A stretch of 61,005 bases of DNA. Origin: Sulfobacillus benefaciens (GTDB taxonomy: Bacteria > Bacillota > Sulfobacillia > Sulfobacillales > Sulfobacillaceae). Every line of letters starts with the position of its first letter. The first letter of the stretch is position 1. The translations under genes and the position numbers were made by a program. A model generated the notes under the pieces. The model was not told the DNA's origin. It did no database searches and saw nothing but the letters and a program-made list of their open reading frames with translations. This document shows positions 53,649 through 61,005 of this stretch, piece by piece. The stretch is from positions 1-61,005 of the forward strand of contig PXYW01000021.1 in NCBI GenBank assembly GCA_003023695.1, in the 5' to 3' direction.

Positions 53649-53670
53649 GGGAAGCCTTGTCAGGCCTCCC
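53649..53670 (-). terminator. Terminator of the TetR operon
   Basis: On the minus strand GGGAGGCC-TGACAA-GGCTTCCC followed by TTATTTT, with one mismatch in the stem. It overlaps the last codons of the small unknown gene. Confidence 0.65.
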
Positions 53671-53926
53671 TTTCCCACACTTTTTCCCCATCCAGTTGCA
53701 TCCCGGTCGGGGGCAATGAGCCGCGCCGCATATGCTGTGTGACCTCATGGCGGACGTACCCCATCACCGCACTTTTTTGTTGATCTAAGGTCCAATCCAC
53801 CGGGGGTCTAGGAATGTCAACCACCCGAACCGAGTAACGATCCTTCTTATACACTCCCTCGTACACTTTAAGGTCGACTCGCCAAGCCTCGTCCCCTGGC
53901 TCAATCTCAATCACGTCAATTGCCAT
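53660..53926 (-). CDS. Small unknown protein coupled to TetR
   Basis: 88 aa. It is a mostly beta protein: IDVIEIEPGDEAWRVDLKVYEGVYKKDRYSVRVVDIPRPPVDWTLD. There is no signal peptide. ATG 53926 lies inside the end of the TetR gene (stop 53916) and is probably coupled. A longer frame from 53998 is also open. Not recognised. Confidence 0.55.
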   Translation of the reverse strand: MAIDVIEIEPGDEAWRVDLKVYEGVYKKDRYSVRVVDIPRPPVDWTLDQQKSAVMGYVRHEVTQHMRRGSLPPTGMQLDGEKVWEREA

Positions 53927-54521
53927 AACCTTTGGATTCCACTCCTTCAGACTGGGATAATCCCCATCCCAGCCAAAAAATGTGCTCAATTTCTTCAAAC
54001 GCGGCCATTAAAGCGGATTCTGGCTCTGATGAGCGAACCCAAACCCCTACCGTTTCCGCCAGCGCACCGACGCAGGCGTGCGCTCCAATAGCGGCCCGAC
54101 TAGGCGTTAGCCCACTTTCCACCAAGTCTTCTACGATAAATTCAGCAAACGCGTCGCGTACCCGCCATAACCGTTCCTCAAACATGGGATTGGCTCCAGC
54201 CGCCCTCACCAACACCACCGACGTGAGCTCGGTGTCGTGTGAAAGGCCTTCCACTACCGCCCAAAAAGATTGCCGTAATTTATCGGCAGGCTTCATCACC
54301 TGGCGTCTGGCTCCCAAAATCTGCTCCATAATGTTGCGATACAGCTTGTCCATCAGTGCCAGAAAACAATCCTCTTTACTAGCAAAGTATAAGTAAAAGG
54401 TTCCAGCAGCACAATTGGCCTCCTCAACGATGGCCCGGATGGTAGCCTGGTGGTATCCGTACTGACTGAATACCTTTTGTGCCGCCTGTAAAATTTCGGC
54501 GCGACGATCCCGTTCTTCCAC
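53916..54521 (-). CDS. TetR-family transcriptional regulator
   Basis: 201 aa. The N-terminal HTH (AEILQAAQKVFSQYGYHQATIRAIVEEANCAAGTFYLYFASKEDCFLALM) is canonical, with the F-Y-x-Y-F signature. A helical ligand domain follows. GTG 54521 has GAGGAAGGGG 8 nt upstream. It is divergent from the Nudix gene, 66 bp away, whose extended -10 promoter lies in the gap, and may regulate it or itself. Confidence 0.9.
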   Translation of the reverse strand: MEERDRRAEILQAAQKVFSQYGYHQATIRAIVEEANCAAGTFYLYFASKEDCFLALMDKLYRNIMEQILGARRQVMKPADKLRQSFWAVVEGLSHDTELTSVVLVRAAGANPMFEERLWRVRDAFAEFIVEDLVESGLTPSRAAIGAHACVGALAETVGVWVRSSEPESALMAAFEEIEHIFWLGWGLSQSEGVESKGYGN

Positions 54522-54548
54522 CCGTGTTTCCCCTTCCTCATAGAGCTT

Positions 54549-54556
54549 GGTATAAT
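54549..54556 (+). promoter_or_regulatory. Extended -10 promoter of the Nudix gene
   Basis: TGGTATAAT with the TG-n extension, about 32 bp upstream of the TTG start at 54588; no good -35 is seen. It is in the gap shared with the divergent TetR gene. Confidence 0.5.
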
Positions 54557-54587
54557 AGGTCTACAATCTATTAGAGGAGCCCTTAAT

Positions 54588-55130
54588 TTGCTAAGAAACC
54601 GAATCCGCCGGGTCCCGGTCACGGTCCGCGGAACTAATTACATCCACGAGTACCTGATCTTGCCTGACGTTTGCGCCGTCGTGGCGGAAACTTCCGATGG
54701 AGTGATTTTGGTTGAGCAATTTCGACCGGCATTAGGCCGCCGTATGCTGGAACTACCAGCCGGAAGACTCCGCCGCGGCGAAGAGCCTGTTGCCGGAGCA
54801 CGCCGCGAACTTCAGGAAGAGACTGGATTCCACGCTGGAGATTTGCGCTTGCTATCCCGTTTTTATCCCTCGGTAGGTCTTTCTCGCCACAAGGTTCACT
54901 TATATTATACGGTAAACCCAACCCCAGGCGAGACAAACTGGGACGCCACCGAAGAAATTGAGGTAAAAGTGGTGCCAGTTCATGAAGTGCCCAATTTACT
55001 TATCGAAGGGCGAGCGGCAGATGCCAAGACTCATCTTGGCTTAGTGTATTTTTTAAATTCGCGAGGATGGATACTGCAACGAGGACGTTGGCGGCCAGTC
55101 ACTAGCCCAGCTTTGCAAGATTCACATTAA
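54588..55130 (+). CDS. Nudix hydrolase (ADP-ribose pyrophosphatase type)
   Basis: 180 aa. The Nudix box reads GRLRRGEEPVAGARRELQEETGF, with all G, E, R-E, E-E, G positions (catalytic Glu-Glu). VILVEQFRPALGRRMLELPAG before it is typical of ADP-ribose pyrophosphatases. The start TTG has AGAGGAG 8-10 nt upstream. The C-terminal part (SRFYPSVGLSRHKVHLYY) also matches this group. It would break down ADP-ribose or related nucleotides. Confidence 0.93.
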   Translation: MLRNRIRRVPVTVRGTNYIHEYLILPDVCAVVAETSDGVILVEQFRPALGRRMLELPAGRLRRGEEPVAGARRELQEETGFHAGDLRLLSRFYPSVGLSRHKVHLYYTVNPTPGETNWDATEEIEVKVVPVHEVPNLLIEGRAADAKTHLGLVYFLNSRGWILQRGRWRPVTSPALQDSH

Positions 55131-55206
55131 AATCTAGTTTTGCGCTTGAATATTGAGTAAAATATAAGAAAGTGTTAGGAGAAATTCCCCCTGCGAAAGG
55201 GATGAG

Positions 55207-55455
55207 ATGATGACTTGCGAACATTGCGGCACTCTGGTGGGCCCGGATCAACACACTTGTCCAGAATGCGGTGTAGCCCTGGTTCCCGCCCGGCGGAACA
55301 CTCCGCCGGGAAAAGTCATTCCATTTCGGCCCCGGGTTAAAGCCACTAAAAAGCGCGCTCTGCCCCCAAAGCAGTACCGGATACGCACGTGGTGGTGGAT
55401 AGTGGCAGTTATTGTGGTGAGCATACTTTTGCCCTATTTATTTTCAGGGCATTAG
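55207..55455 (+). CDS. Zinc-ribbon protein with a C-terminal membrane helix
   Basis: 82 aa. It has a CEHCG ... CPECG zinc ribbon (four Cys, residues 4-22), a basic Pro-rich linker (GKVIPFRPRVKATKKRALPP), and a membrane helix WWWIVAVIVVSILLPYLF at the end. AAAGGG lies 5 nt before the ATG. It is probably a tethered regulator or structural protein of unknown partner, and is a single gene before a terminator. Confidence 0.75.
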   Translation: MMTCEHCGTLVGPDQHTCPECGVALVPARRNTPPGKVIPFRPRVKATKKRALPPKQYRIRTWWWIVAVIVVSILLPYLFSGH

Positions 55456-55479
55456 CGTTAAAACCGAGCTAAAATATTG

Positions 55480-55512
55480 GCGGCAGCATTGCGTTGCCGC
55501 GGTGGCTTTTTT
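55480..55512 (+). terminator. Terminator after the zinc-ribbon gene
   Basis: GCGGCA/TGCCGC stem followed by GGTGGCTTTTTT, 25 bp after the stop. Confidence 0.7.
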
Positions 55513-55519
55513 GGCTTTT

Positions 55520-56755
55520 TTATCCCGTCGCCGAATCCAGCCAGTGCGTGCCATCGTGGCTGACGGTTCTCGCAATCCGATTTTGGATGGTGTGAAGAAT
55601 CACCCGACCCCGCCACAGTCGTTTAGCCACTGCTTCTAAGGCATAAGGCAAGATGGCAAAATCAAGGTCACGACCATCATGATGATGGATCAATACCAAA
55701 TCGGATCCCGATGCATCCGGATTAACTGTAAGATGCGGGATTCCGGCATTCTCTAGGTCCCGAAGCAACTGCGTTTTCAATGTGGCAAACGGTGCCCCAT
55801 GAGGTTCCGGATCTGGTTCTGACGACTTAAATAACGCAAGGCCTGCGCTTTCCGTCATGTGTTCATGGAGTCCGGACCGAATCAAACCAAGGTCATCTAA
55901 TTCATTGCGGGTTTGCCAAACTGCCTGAAGACCCTGAGTGCGCTCCAATTCCTGGTAGATGGCAAGCCCCAATCGATAGGGATTTAGTTGGGGTGCCTTT
56001 GCTTGCAACACCTTCGAATGTAGGCGAGACACGTCCCAAATTTCTTCAGCAGTTAACGCCATCTGTCGCAATATGCGTAGGTGCCAAAATGTGGCGTACC
56101 CCTCATTGGTGATTTTTGTTAACTGCTGCGGCCAAAAATACCTCGCCTCGGCACGGAGCAACAGAAGGGCTTCTCGTTCCCATGGTTCTAAGCATGGCGC
56201 GTGCACAGCAACATAACCCAGCACATCATCGTTGCGTGGCTTATTTGCCCAAGCGGCAAGGGTCGATTCCCCAGTAAAATCCATTAAAATCATTGCGGCA
56301 TCAATTAGCGTCTCTACTGTTTCTTTGCCGTATAGGCGCCGCCAATTCTCGAATTGGCGCTGGTGCCAGGCCGACTGGGCAACCATATCATGAGCTGTCG
56401 TAAGAAAGAGACGATTGTGCAAGAAGAAATCCACATGGGCCGCGACATGCGCCAGAACTAGCAGGGCTTGGGCTGGCGAGGTCTCACGATCTAAAAATGC
56501 ATAGGCCGGTTGGCTGTTAATCACCAATTCATATATTTGGGTCAGTCGATAATCGTGTTCAGTTTTCATGCGATGGTACGATTTGCCAAAACTCCAATGA
56601 CTAAACCGTGTCGGCATCCCGCTATAGGCGGCAATTGCGCTTAGGCTGCTTTTCCCTACTAACTCAAAATGGATATGAGGCACTTCCAGTCCCGAAGACT
56701 CAAGCACCGGCGACATCCTCAGCAATAGCTCACGTATTTTGCTAGGCGTTAGCAT
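55520..56755 (-). CDS. spoVR: SpoVR-family sporulation/stationary-phase protein
   Basis: 411 aa, somewhat shorter than Bacillus SpoVR (about 470). It shows the family opening HIHFELVGKSSLSAIAAYSGMPTRFSHWSFGKSYHRMKTEHDY and YELVINSQPAYAF. HVAAHVDFF also fits the family, with conserved His residues. It is needed for spore cortex formation in Bacillus. ATG 56755 has AGGAGG upstream and overlaps the yhbH-like gene by 14 bp. Confidence 0.9.
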   Translation of the reverse strand: MLTPSKIRELLLRMSPVLESSGLEVPHIHFELVGKSSLSAIAAYSGMPTRFSHWSFGKSYHRMKTEHDYRLTQIYELVINSQPAYAFLDRETSPAQALLVLAHVAAHVDFFLHNRLFLTTAHDMVAQSAWHQRQFENWRRLYGKETVETLIDAAMILMDFTGESTLAAWANKPRNDDVLGYVAVHAPCLEPWEREALLLLRAEARYFWPQQLTKITNEGYATFWHLRILRQMALTAEEIWDVSRLHSKVLQAKAPQLNPYRLGLAIYQELERTQGLQAVWQTRNELDDLGLIRSGLHEHMTESAGLALFKSSEPDPEPHGAPFATLKTQLLRDLENAGIPHLTVNPDASGSDLVLIHHHDGRDLDFAILPYALEAVAKRLWRGRVILHTIQNRIARTVSHDGTHWLDSATG

Positions 56756-57884
56756 GAATTCCTCCTGGTCGGGGTCCAAAAAATTGGTACAGTGCGTGAA
56801 AGATGTCCTGCTTGTCGTGAAGCACAATAACATCCACGCCCTTGTCGGAGAATGCCTGATAGAGGGGTGAGGGGCTACGTTCCGTATCATGAATTTCCCC
56901 ATAACCGAAAAAATTGGCATGTTCCTTCAGTTCTAATCCTAAGGCCTCGGCTTGCCCATTGTCCGAGGTCAAATTCCCACCATCCGTAAAGTGAAAGGCA
57001 TAGACATTATATTGCGACAAATCGTAACGTTCTTGGACGATATCAAGGGCCAGCCGATACACTGATGAGGAGACCGTGCCACCTGAAGCACCCCGATGAA
57101 AGAATGTCTCTTCATCCACCTCTCTTGCTCGGACATCATGGGCCAAAAACACCAGTTCCACTCCCCGAGGATAATTTTGCCTTAGAAATTCAACGGTCCA
57201 GTAGAAGAAACTTTTGGCCAAATATTTCTCAAAACTTCCCATAGATCCAGAAGTGTCCATCATCGCGAGCACTACCGCCCCACCCTGGGCATCTGGCTCA
57301 TCTTGGTAACGCCAAAACCGCAGATCCTCGGGCGCCAACCGCCCTGGTCCTAAGTTCCCTAGCCGGGCCTGGCGTCTTAAGTGCGCGTACATAGTAGCTC
57401 GGCGTTGCCATTGATTTTTGGGGCCGGTCAACGATAAGGTTTCCGGTTTGATTGCCGTCATTCCGGTGCCATCAGCCCTTCGATTAGGGTCTAAGTCTGG
57501 TAATCGCAAGTCCTGAAATATCACACGTTGTACCTCTTCCAGACTTACTGATGTCTCTTCGATATCAGAACCGGGTTCCTGGCCTCCCAGTTTACCTCCA
57601 GACGCTGCATTTTCAGTGCCCTTTTCGCCATTTTTGGAACCCAGGTGCCCAACACTTTCCCCCCGATTGTGGTCATAGCAAATCCTATACTCCTTCAAAG
57701 ACGGTAGTGGCACCGAGACGACACGTGATCCATCGCTTAACCCAATTCTCTCTTCTGATACCATGTCCGCCAGGTTATTTCTAATCGCCTCTTGAACTTT
57801 TTGTTGATGCCGTAGCACATCTTCGCCGATGGCTCCAGGAATCCAATCCTCTTCTTCTCCGACACTGAACCAATCACCCATCAT
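56742..57884 (-). CDS. yhbH: YhbH/YeaH-family protein (DUF444, VWA domain)
   Basis: 380 aa. It shows the DUF444 parts RIGLSDGSRVVSVPLPSLKEYRICYDHNRGESVGH, a C-terminal VWA-like domain with the MIDAS motif VLAMMDTSGSMGSFEK (D-x-S-x-S), and FHRGASGGTVSSS. ATG 57884 overlaps the prkA-like stop by 4 nt. It functions with PrkA in sporulation and stress responses. Confidence 0.93.
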   Translation of the reverse strand: MMGDWFSVGEEEDWIPGAIGEDVLRHQQKVQEAIRNNLADMVSEERIGLSDGSRVVSVPLPSLKEYRICYDHNRGESVGHLGSKNGEKGTENAASGGKLGGQEPGSDIEETSVSLEEVQRVIFQDLRLPDLDPNRRADGTGMTAIKPETLSLTGPKNQWQRRATMYAHLRRQARLGNLGPGRLAPEDLRFWRYQDEPDAQGGAVVLAMMDTSGSMGSFEKYLAKSFFYWTVEFLRQNYPRGVELVFLAHDVRAREVDEETFFHRGASGGTVSSSVYRLALDIVQERYDLSQYNVYAFHFTDGGNLTSDNGQAEALGLELKEHANFFGYGEIHDTERSPSPLYQAFSDKGVDVIVLHDKQDIFHALYQFFGPRPGGIHANA

Positions 57885-59746
57885 CGGTTGAGAAGCCCCC
57901 CTACATGATAAATGGCCTGTGCTGCACACTTTGGGCAGTACTTCCCCGTTTGTACTAATCGGGTCGCCGCCTGCTCTATCCGCGCTAACGTGGCGCGATC
58001 GGGCACGGGTGATTTTGTGGTAATTTTGACTTCATCTTTCATATCATCGAAGAGTTTCTCCAGCAATGCCTGCCGCAATCCGGGATGTTCGAGGTACTTG
58101 AGGATCTGTCCCCGCTCGCGGGCCAAACATAACCGAGTATAGATTTCTTCCCGAAACGCTGGTGCCTGAAGCTCAGAAACACCCATACGCTCCTCCACTG
58201 AGCGCAACAGTCTTTCATCCGCGAGAGATCCACCAAATCCGGGTTTATCGTCTACACCCTCCATTAAGCGTACAACGTTATCCACATAGTTTTGATAAAG
58301 TCGTTCCAAGGCATCCCCCACGTCATCAGCAAATGCTGCTAGGACCTCGCGCTCAACTTTTTGATCATACAGTGTTTTCGCCGTCTGGACCCACTGGGCA
58401 ACATCGGTCTTCAAAGCTCGGTCGGTAAAAGGACTGTGCGTTATTCCGTCCCGTAATGCGACCAACACCCCTACAGGGTCCATACATTCCGTATGCGGTT
58501 TGGCCAGTAATGCCGCCATCCGGTTAATCACGAATCGTGGGTCGAGTCCGGACAAGCCTTCGCCCAACGACAATGCCTCGACCTGAACCGGTTCGGCTTC
58601 AGCCTGGCGCTCTTCATCTTGATACAAGGCAAATTTTGTTAGTCGGTCGCTGCCCGGTTTGGGCTCTTCATGGATGCGAGACAAGATCGCTACCGTGGCG
58701 GCCATTTCTAAGGCACGGTCCGGAATATGCACCAATTCTGGCACGTGCGGACGAAGAAGTTTGGAATAGATCTGCACCTCGTCTTTAACCCGCATGTTGT
58801 ACGGAATCGGTTGAATGAACATCCGTGAGAGCAGTGCTTGGTTGCGTGGGTTTTGTTGGAACGCACGAAACTCATGCTCGTTAGAATGGCCAATGATCAC
58901 TTCGTCCGCCGAAATTAACTGATAGCGACTGGTCTTAAAGTTTCCCTCTTGGGTTAAGGAAAGCAATTGATAGAGAAATTTCTCATCCAACTTGAGCATC
59001 TCTTGAAACTCCACCAGCCCACGATTGGCGATATTGAGTTCCCCATCAAACCGAAACGCGCGGGGATCGGATTCACTGCCATATTGACCTAGTCCCTGAA
59101 AATCCGCAGCACCAGTCAGATCGGCAATATCTTGAGATTTAGGGTCTGACGGCGCATAGGTCCCGATTCCCATGCGGTGACTTTCGGATAGAACTACCCG
59201 GTTTAGAGGCACTTGATTAACATTGCGTTGATACACATGGTCCAATTGCCATTGACACCAAGGGCAGAGTTCTCCAGAAATAGCCACACCCAAACGGTCT
59301 TGCAGCGCTGCCCGCATGTCAAACGGGATGAGATTTAGCGGGTCTTCATGCATAGGGCAATCGGCAATCGCCCACAAGGCTCCTATTTCCGTTCGCGAAT
59401 ACCGCTCCAACCCTCGTTTGAGCAATGTTACCAAACTCGACTTGCCACCACTCACGGGTCCCACCAGAAGCAAGATACGTTTTTTCACTTCAAAGCCGTG
59501 AGCCGCAGGAATAAAATAATCTTCCACCAAGCGGGCGATGTGCCGATCAATACCGTAAATGTGATTGGTAAAGAACGGATACGGGTTATTACGTTCGCCG
59601 AATTCGCCTTCTTGTAAAATCACGCGGCACATTCTTTGATGCGCATTGTCTGCTAACTGCGGATGTTCTTTCACTTTATCAAGATATTGCGGAAGAAAAA
59701 TCGGACCTGAGATGTCGGGCACCCACTGGTTTTCAATCAATGACAT
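57881..59746 (-). CDS. prkA: PrkA-type serine kinase/AAA+ protein
   Basis: 621 aa. It has an N-terminal AAA+ domain with Walker A LLVGPVSGGKSSLVTLLKRGL (about 100-120) and a Walker B region near LNIANRGLVEFQEMLK. A C-terminal part resembles PrkA kinase/AAA proteins. The Cys-containing stretch CPMHEDP...CPWCQW is shared by the family. ATG 59746 has AAGGAGGA upstream. In Bacillus the protein acts in early sporulation. It heads prkA-yhbH-spoVR, each overlapping the next. Confidence 0.94.
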   Translation of the reverse strand: MSLIENQWVPDISGPIFLPQYLDKVKEHPQLADNAHQRMCRVILQEGEFGERNNPYPFFTNHIYGIDRHIARLVEDYFIPAAHGFEVKKRILLLVGPVSGGKSSLVTLLKRGLERYSRTEIGALWAIADCPMHEDPLNLIPFDMRAALQDRLGVAISGELCPWCQWQLDHVYQRNVNQVPLNRVVLSESHRMGIGTYAPSDPKSQDIADLTGAADFQGLGQYGSESDPRAFRFDGELNIANRGLVEFQEMLKLDEKFLYQLLSLTQEGNFKTSRYQLISADEVIIGHSNEHEFRAFQQNPRNQALLSRMFIQPIPYNMRVKDEVQIYSKLLRPHVPELVHIPDRALEMAATVAILSRIHEEPKPGSDRLTKFALYQDEERQAEAEPVQVEALSLGEGLSGLDPRFVINRMAALLAKPHTECMDPVGVLVALRDGITHSPFTDRALKTDVAQWVQTAKTLYDQKVEREVLAAFADDVGDALERLYQNYVDNVVRLMEGVDDKPGFGGSLADERLLRSVEERMGVSELQAPAFREEIYTRLCLARERGQILKYLEHPGLRQALLEKLFDDMKDEVKITTKSPVPDRATLARIEQAATRLVQTGKYCPKCAAQAIYHVGGLLNR

Positions 59747-59848
59747 GGTTCTGTCCTCCTTGTGGTTTGTCCTTAGTATTTCCAAAATTGGAAAATTAAT
59801 GCGACCACTTTGAGAGAAATAACCATGAAGTCTTAACCAACGTGAGGA

Positions 59849-61005
59849 TTAGAGGTGAGGCACGGTGGTTTTGCCATCCCACCCAGTGGGACGAGTTTGA
59901 AGCACTTCTCGCGATAGTTCTTGCACTTTTACTAAGAAGGCATCGACACTGCGATCAAAGGCCTGATACTGGACGGACGTTGGATGCTTCGCCTCCAGCA
60001 ATACAATGGCATGGTGGTGCATGCGGGCGTGGATCCGGCGAAACGCGGCCCAACTAAGGGCGTCTTGCAATTGTATGCTCTCTAATTGTTGTACCCATTG
60101 TCCACAGGGGCAATGGAAGTAGTTTAGCAACCGCTTTTGCTGGTCACCAGATCCGGGGGATTCTGCGAACAAAAGAACCTGCTCGGCCCATTGCATTACA
60201 TGAAACTGCAAGACAACCAAGAGATTTCGCGCAGGTACACCACCGGTCACCGAATTCACAGGGGCGTGATATTGGCTGGTGAGCCATCGAGTAAAGTCTT
60301 CCGCAGCAATGGCTGGAGCAAACCAATCCCCTTGGCCCTCCTGGACTCCCATATTATGAAGGATGCGTTGCGTCAAAGGGTTTTCAATGCCTTGCACCAC
60401 GACATTTTGGGATAACGCTCGGCATAGAGCCACCACGCCCCCGACCACGATCCAAGTTTCGCTTCCTGGAGACAGATCTTTGACGAAACTACGCTCCAGT
60501 TTAATGTGGTCGGCTGATAAATGCATCAAATAATTTAGCGACGCATAACCTGCGCCAAAATCGTCAATAGCCACCAACACCCCAAGCTTTTGCAATGTCC
60601 GGATGATTTGGTTAGCCTTATCCATATCATCCAATCCCAGACTTGCTGTCACTTCCAATTCGATGCTCCCCCGGGGCAGCCGATATTCTGCAATCAGTGC
60701 TTGCAATTGCTCAATTAGCCCGGCACGAAAAAAATATCGCGGAGTAACATTAATCCCGACCCTGAGACGATAGCCATGATTGTACCAGTACCCGGCCTGC
60801 CGCAATGCCTCATTAAGGACATAATCCCCCAGCTGTGCCAAAACCGCCTCGTCATCTAAATATGGCAGGAATTGGCCTGGATACACCCAGGTGTTGCCTT
60901 GCCGCCACCTCAAGAGTGCCTCAGCGCCCATCACGGCGCCGGATTTCAAGTTCATGATCGGCTGATAAAACAGCGCCAGAGAGTGGCATTCCATGGCCTC
61001 CAAAA
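59849..61005 (-). CDS. EAL domain protein with CZB-like zinc domain, probably catalytically impaired (partial)
   Basis: At least 384 residues are visible and the gene may continue beyond the window. Possible starts in the window are ATG 60994 (GGAGG only 2 nt before) or TTG 61003. The EAL domain (about 5-240) keeps EALLRW, INVTPRYFF (metal Asn) and AIDDFGAGYASLNYL. Two changes hit the catalytic core: canonical E-(L/I)-T-E is E-V-T-A, and the base in E-G-V-E is Gln (VVVQGIEN). I-K-I-D is IKLER. C-terminal residues about 265-370 resemble a CZB zinc-sensing bundle: FHVMQWAEQVLLF, CPCGQWVQQLE and RRIHARMHHH. It may bind c-di-GMP without cutting it. Confidence 0.85.
   Translation of the reverse strand, partial: LEAMECHSLALFYQPIMNLKSGAVMGAEALLRWRQGNTWVYPGQFLPYLDDEAVLAQLGDYVLNEALRQAGYWYNHGYRLRVGINVTPRYFFRAGLIEQLQALIAEYRLPRGSIELEVTASLGLDDMDKANQIIRTLQKLGVLVAIDDFGAGYASLNYLMHLSADHIKLERSFVKDLSPGSETWIVVGGVVALCRALSQNVVVQGIENPLTQRILHNMGVQEGQGDWFAPAIAAEDFTRWLTSQYHAPVNSVTGGVPARNLLVVLQFHVMQWAEQVLLFAESPGSGDQQKRLLNYFHCPCGQWVQQLESIQLQDALSWAAFRRIHARMHHHAIVLLEAKHPTSVQYQAFDRSVDAFLVKVQELSREVLQTRPTGWDGKTTVPHL

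Noticed and set aside
1-61005. CRISPR arrays, tRNA/rRNA genes, intact insertion sequences, riboswitches
   Set aside because: No regularly spaced direct repeats, no cloverleaf or rRNA-like sequence, no transposase and no convincing aptamer leader were seen on either strand by eye.

Overview
The window reads like the chromosome of an acidophilic, spore-forming Bacillota of the Sulfobacillus type. This is inferred from content, not from a database match. The clues are intermediate GC, many TTG/GTG starts with strong AGGAGG ribosome sites, a PrkA-YhbH-SpoVR trio, a secreted G1 (glutamic) acid peptidase, an ArsR/ArsB pair and a Fur-box promoter. No rRNA, tRNA, CRISPR array or intact transposase was seen.

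Layout. (1) 1-2100, minus strand: two small unknown proteins followed by tandem BREX-type DUF2791 P-loop ATPases, the second cut by the window edge. (2) 2202-6275, minus strand: a tightly coupled operon SDR - divergent QueA-like enzyme - GAF histidine kinase - NarL-type regulator. (3) 6451-18949: an amino-acid/amine and nucleoside catabolism island. It holds an FAD amine oxidase, a nucleoside hydrolase and an MFS exporter on the minus strand. On the plus strand it holds an APC permease, a class III aminotransferase, an aldehyde dehydrogenase, an IclR regulator, a two-subunit CoA-transferase and a second class III aminotransferase. (4) 19340-31539: transporters and small-molecule enzymes. These include a Fur-box MFS gene, DUF2231, another MFS, arsR-arsB, a class V aminotransferase with an SDR, an S58 peptidase with a frameshift plus MFS, an M20 peptidase and a TDT-family exporter.

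(5) 31707-49857: an exopolysaccharide locus of the Wzx/Wzy type. It has a flippase, a polymerase/ligase, four GT2 and two GT4 glycosyltransferases, a WecG/TagA-type transferase, a CpsC/CpsD-type chain-length/kinase pair, a beta-helix (pectate-lyase-like) protein and a degraded GT4 gene. An 18-bp palindrome, TCACC-N8-GGTGA-like, occurs in four promoter regions of this locus. At its end lie two LuxR-type regulators transcribed divergently, one of them a 12-helix membrane protein.

(6) 50009-61005: a small membrane protein, a MerR-like/glycine-rich regulator divergent from the G1 peptidase, citrate synthase, a TetR gene, a Nudix hydrolase, a zinc-ribbon membrane protein, spoVR-yhbH-prkA, and an EAL-CZB protein with substituted catalytic residues that may be truncated by the window end.

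The points most worth a second look are the DUF2791 operon, the shared operator of the polysaccharide locus with its two candidate regulators, the QueA-like two-component operon, and the degenerate EAL-CZB protein.
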